Position numbers and translations under genes: made by a program
The notes under the pieces: model-generated
Seen by the model: only the letters and a program-made list of their open reading frames with translations
What the model was told of the DNA's origin: nothing
Databases searched by the model: none
Assembly: GCA_937128795.1 (NCBI GenBank)
Contig: CAKZMQ010000023.1
Coordinates: 1 to 64,000 of the forward strand
Origin: an uncultured Solirubrobacterales bacterium
GTDB lineage: Bacteria; Actinomycetota; Thermoleophilia; Solirubrobacterales; JACPNS01
Direction: 5' to 3'
DNA: 64,000 bases
In this document: in pieces, positions 63,136 to 64,000 of the stretch
How positions within the stretch are numbered: the stretch's first letter is position 1
How the letters are laid out: each line of letters opens with the position of its first letter

Positions 63136-64000
63136 ATGGCATCTTTTGCCGCTCGAACTCGCGGGTTTTTCGCCTTGGTCGCATTGATCACCGCCTCCCT
63201 GGTGCTGACCGGTTGCACCGGAACGTGGTCGGGCAAGGGAAACGAAGTCGCCGACGCGATTGATCGCGCGTCCGAGGCCAAGAGCGGAAAGTTCTCTGGC
63301 TCGATGCAGATGAAGATGACCGGTGGTCCGCCCGAACTCGCAGCAAATGGCGACGTGACTCTGGTAATGACTGGAGCCACGGATTCGTCCGATCCGAAAA
63401 ATCCGCGGATGTGGATGGAAATTGAGGCCGTCGGCCAAGCCGTGGCTATGCGGACCGTCATGCCAGGTGACGGCAAGGTTTACATGACGTCCGGCAACGA
63501 GACGTTTTCGATCCCCGTGCCTCTGTCGAACAGTGACCAGTATGCGATCGACAATGCCCGTCTTCTCGCAGCCCTCGGTTCTGCAGTAGGGGGATTCAAG
63601 AAGTCTCAGCCGATGGTGAACATTCAGGGACAAAGCGTGCCGGCGATCAGCGCCAAGGTCAATCGCGGCAAACTCTGCGGCAGCGTGCTTGCGGCTATGG
63701 GCAACGCGTTCAACGCTGGCGCTGGGTCAGGCGCTGCAGACTTGTCGAAGTCATTGGGCGGCGAGGCGGGCAAGGGGTTGGAGGGTGTCTGCAAGTCGAT
63801 GCTGCGCAAGGATCCGAATATTTGGTTTGGAATCACCGACGGTACGCTGACGGACGTGGCGCTGACTGCCGACGTCGTATTCCCGTTCGGTGTGGCGATG
63901 TCTTTGACCGGCCAGTACCACATGTATGACCTCGACCAATCGATCGGCAGGATCAAGGCTCCGGCCAACGCGATCGAGGTCGGCTCGTTCGAAGAGATGC
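63136..64000 (+). CDS. lipoprotein, 3' truncated by the window
   Basis: The ATG at 63136 opens a frame of 288 codons that runs off the end. It encodes MASFAARTRGFFALVALITA, then SLVLTGC as lipobox, so a lipid-anchored exported protein. The next part (EVADAIDRASEAKSGKFSGS, MQMKMTGGPPELAANGDVTL) looks like a beta-rich ligand-binding domain similar in pattern to LppX/LprG-type actinobacterial lipoproteins. A pair of Cys (KLCGSVL and GVCKSML) in a helical insert may form a disulfide. Family assignment is tentative. Confidence 0.75.
   Translation, partial: MASFAARTRGFFALVALITASLVLTGCTGTWSGKGNEVADAIDRASEAKSGKFSGSMQMKMTGGPPELAANGDVTLVMTGATDSSDPKNPRMWMEIEAVGQAVAMRTVMPGDGKVYMTSGNETFSIPVPLSNSDQYAIDNARLLAALGSAVGGFKKSQPMVNIQGQSVPAISAKVNRGKLCGSVLAAMGNAFNAGAGSGAADLSKSLGGEAGKGLEGVCKSMLRKDPNIWFGITDGTLTDVALTADVVFPFGVAMSLTGQYHMYDLDQSIGRIKAPANAIEVGSFEEM

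Overview
The window comes from a high-GC actinobacterium, most likely of the class Thermoleophilia (Solirubrobacter/Conexibacter/Patulibacter type). This is inferred from gene style and not from a marker gene. The pointers are: secreted proteins ending in basic, Arg/Lys-rich beta modules; collagen-like TGPTG tails; many GTG and TTG starts; an actinobacterial-type c-di-AMP riboswitch; mycobacterial-style lipid catabolism genes; and tRNA genes with no encoded CCA. I see no insertion sequence, prophage, CRISPR array or obvious genomic island.

Layout. 1-8.4 kb: a pyruvate dehydrogenase and lipoylation cluster (E3 end, thioredoxin-fold oxidoreductase, E1 alpha, E1 beta, E2 with a very long Pro/Gln linker, then lipB and lipA, with a small membrane gene inserted on the minus strand). 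8.4-11.7 kb: nitroreductase, a DUF4395/thioredoxin pair, a cell-wall amidase and a cold-shock protein that share a bidirectional terminator. 12-16.6 kb: a double (membrane + GGDEF) protein, an SRPBCC/ArsR/membrane operon with a clear operator palindrome, tRNA-Ala and two small genes. 16.6-23.9 kb: an unlisted 53-residue ORF, a fused ECF sigma/zinc anti-sigma/membrane protein, tRNA-Leu, a tandem structured element, an R2lox-like diiron protein fused to SCP2, a secreted NHL protein, a c-di-AMP riboswitch with an RlpA-like gene, and an orphan response regulator. 24-33.5 kb: GlpX, a phosphatase, an alpha/beta hydrolase, two adjacent acyl-CoA dehydrogenases, two SGNH hydrolases and a thiolase. 33.5-39.6 kb: GT-C type membrane proteins and secreted propellers. 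39.6-45.8 kb: an AidB-like dehydrogenase / enoyl-CoA hydratase / TetR operon behind a 20-bp palindrome, then a metallo-hydrolase, a carboxymuconolactone decarboxylase-like gene and a flavoprotein. 45.9-48.9 kb: a GAF histidine kinase facing a NarL regulator, a ZIP transporter and a VOC protein. 49-55.8 kb: acyl-CoA ligase, a ChoD-like GMC oxidoreductase, a polyprenyl-phosphate sugar transferase, DUF1015 and tRNA-Pro. 56-64 kb: secreted proteins, CtaG, purE-purK, a cupredoxin lipoprotein, GNAT, a SRAP protein and a truncated lipoprotein.

Themes. Central carbon metabolism (PDH and its lipoylation, FBPase II), fatty acid or steroid degradation, an elaborate exported proteome, and nucleotide second-messenger signalling (GGDEF, c-di-AMP riboswitch). 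The most unusual signal is at 18868-19043, between tRNA-Leu and the R2lox-SCP2 gene. Two copies of a two-hairpin element lie 93 bases apart and differ at 19 positions. Twelve of those differences form six double compensatory base-pair changes, and a thirteenth repairs a mismatch. That pattern points to a selected structured RNA (or a cruciform DNA element) that I cannot assign to a known family.
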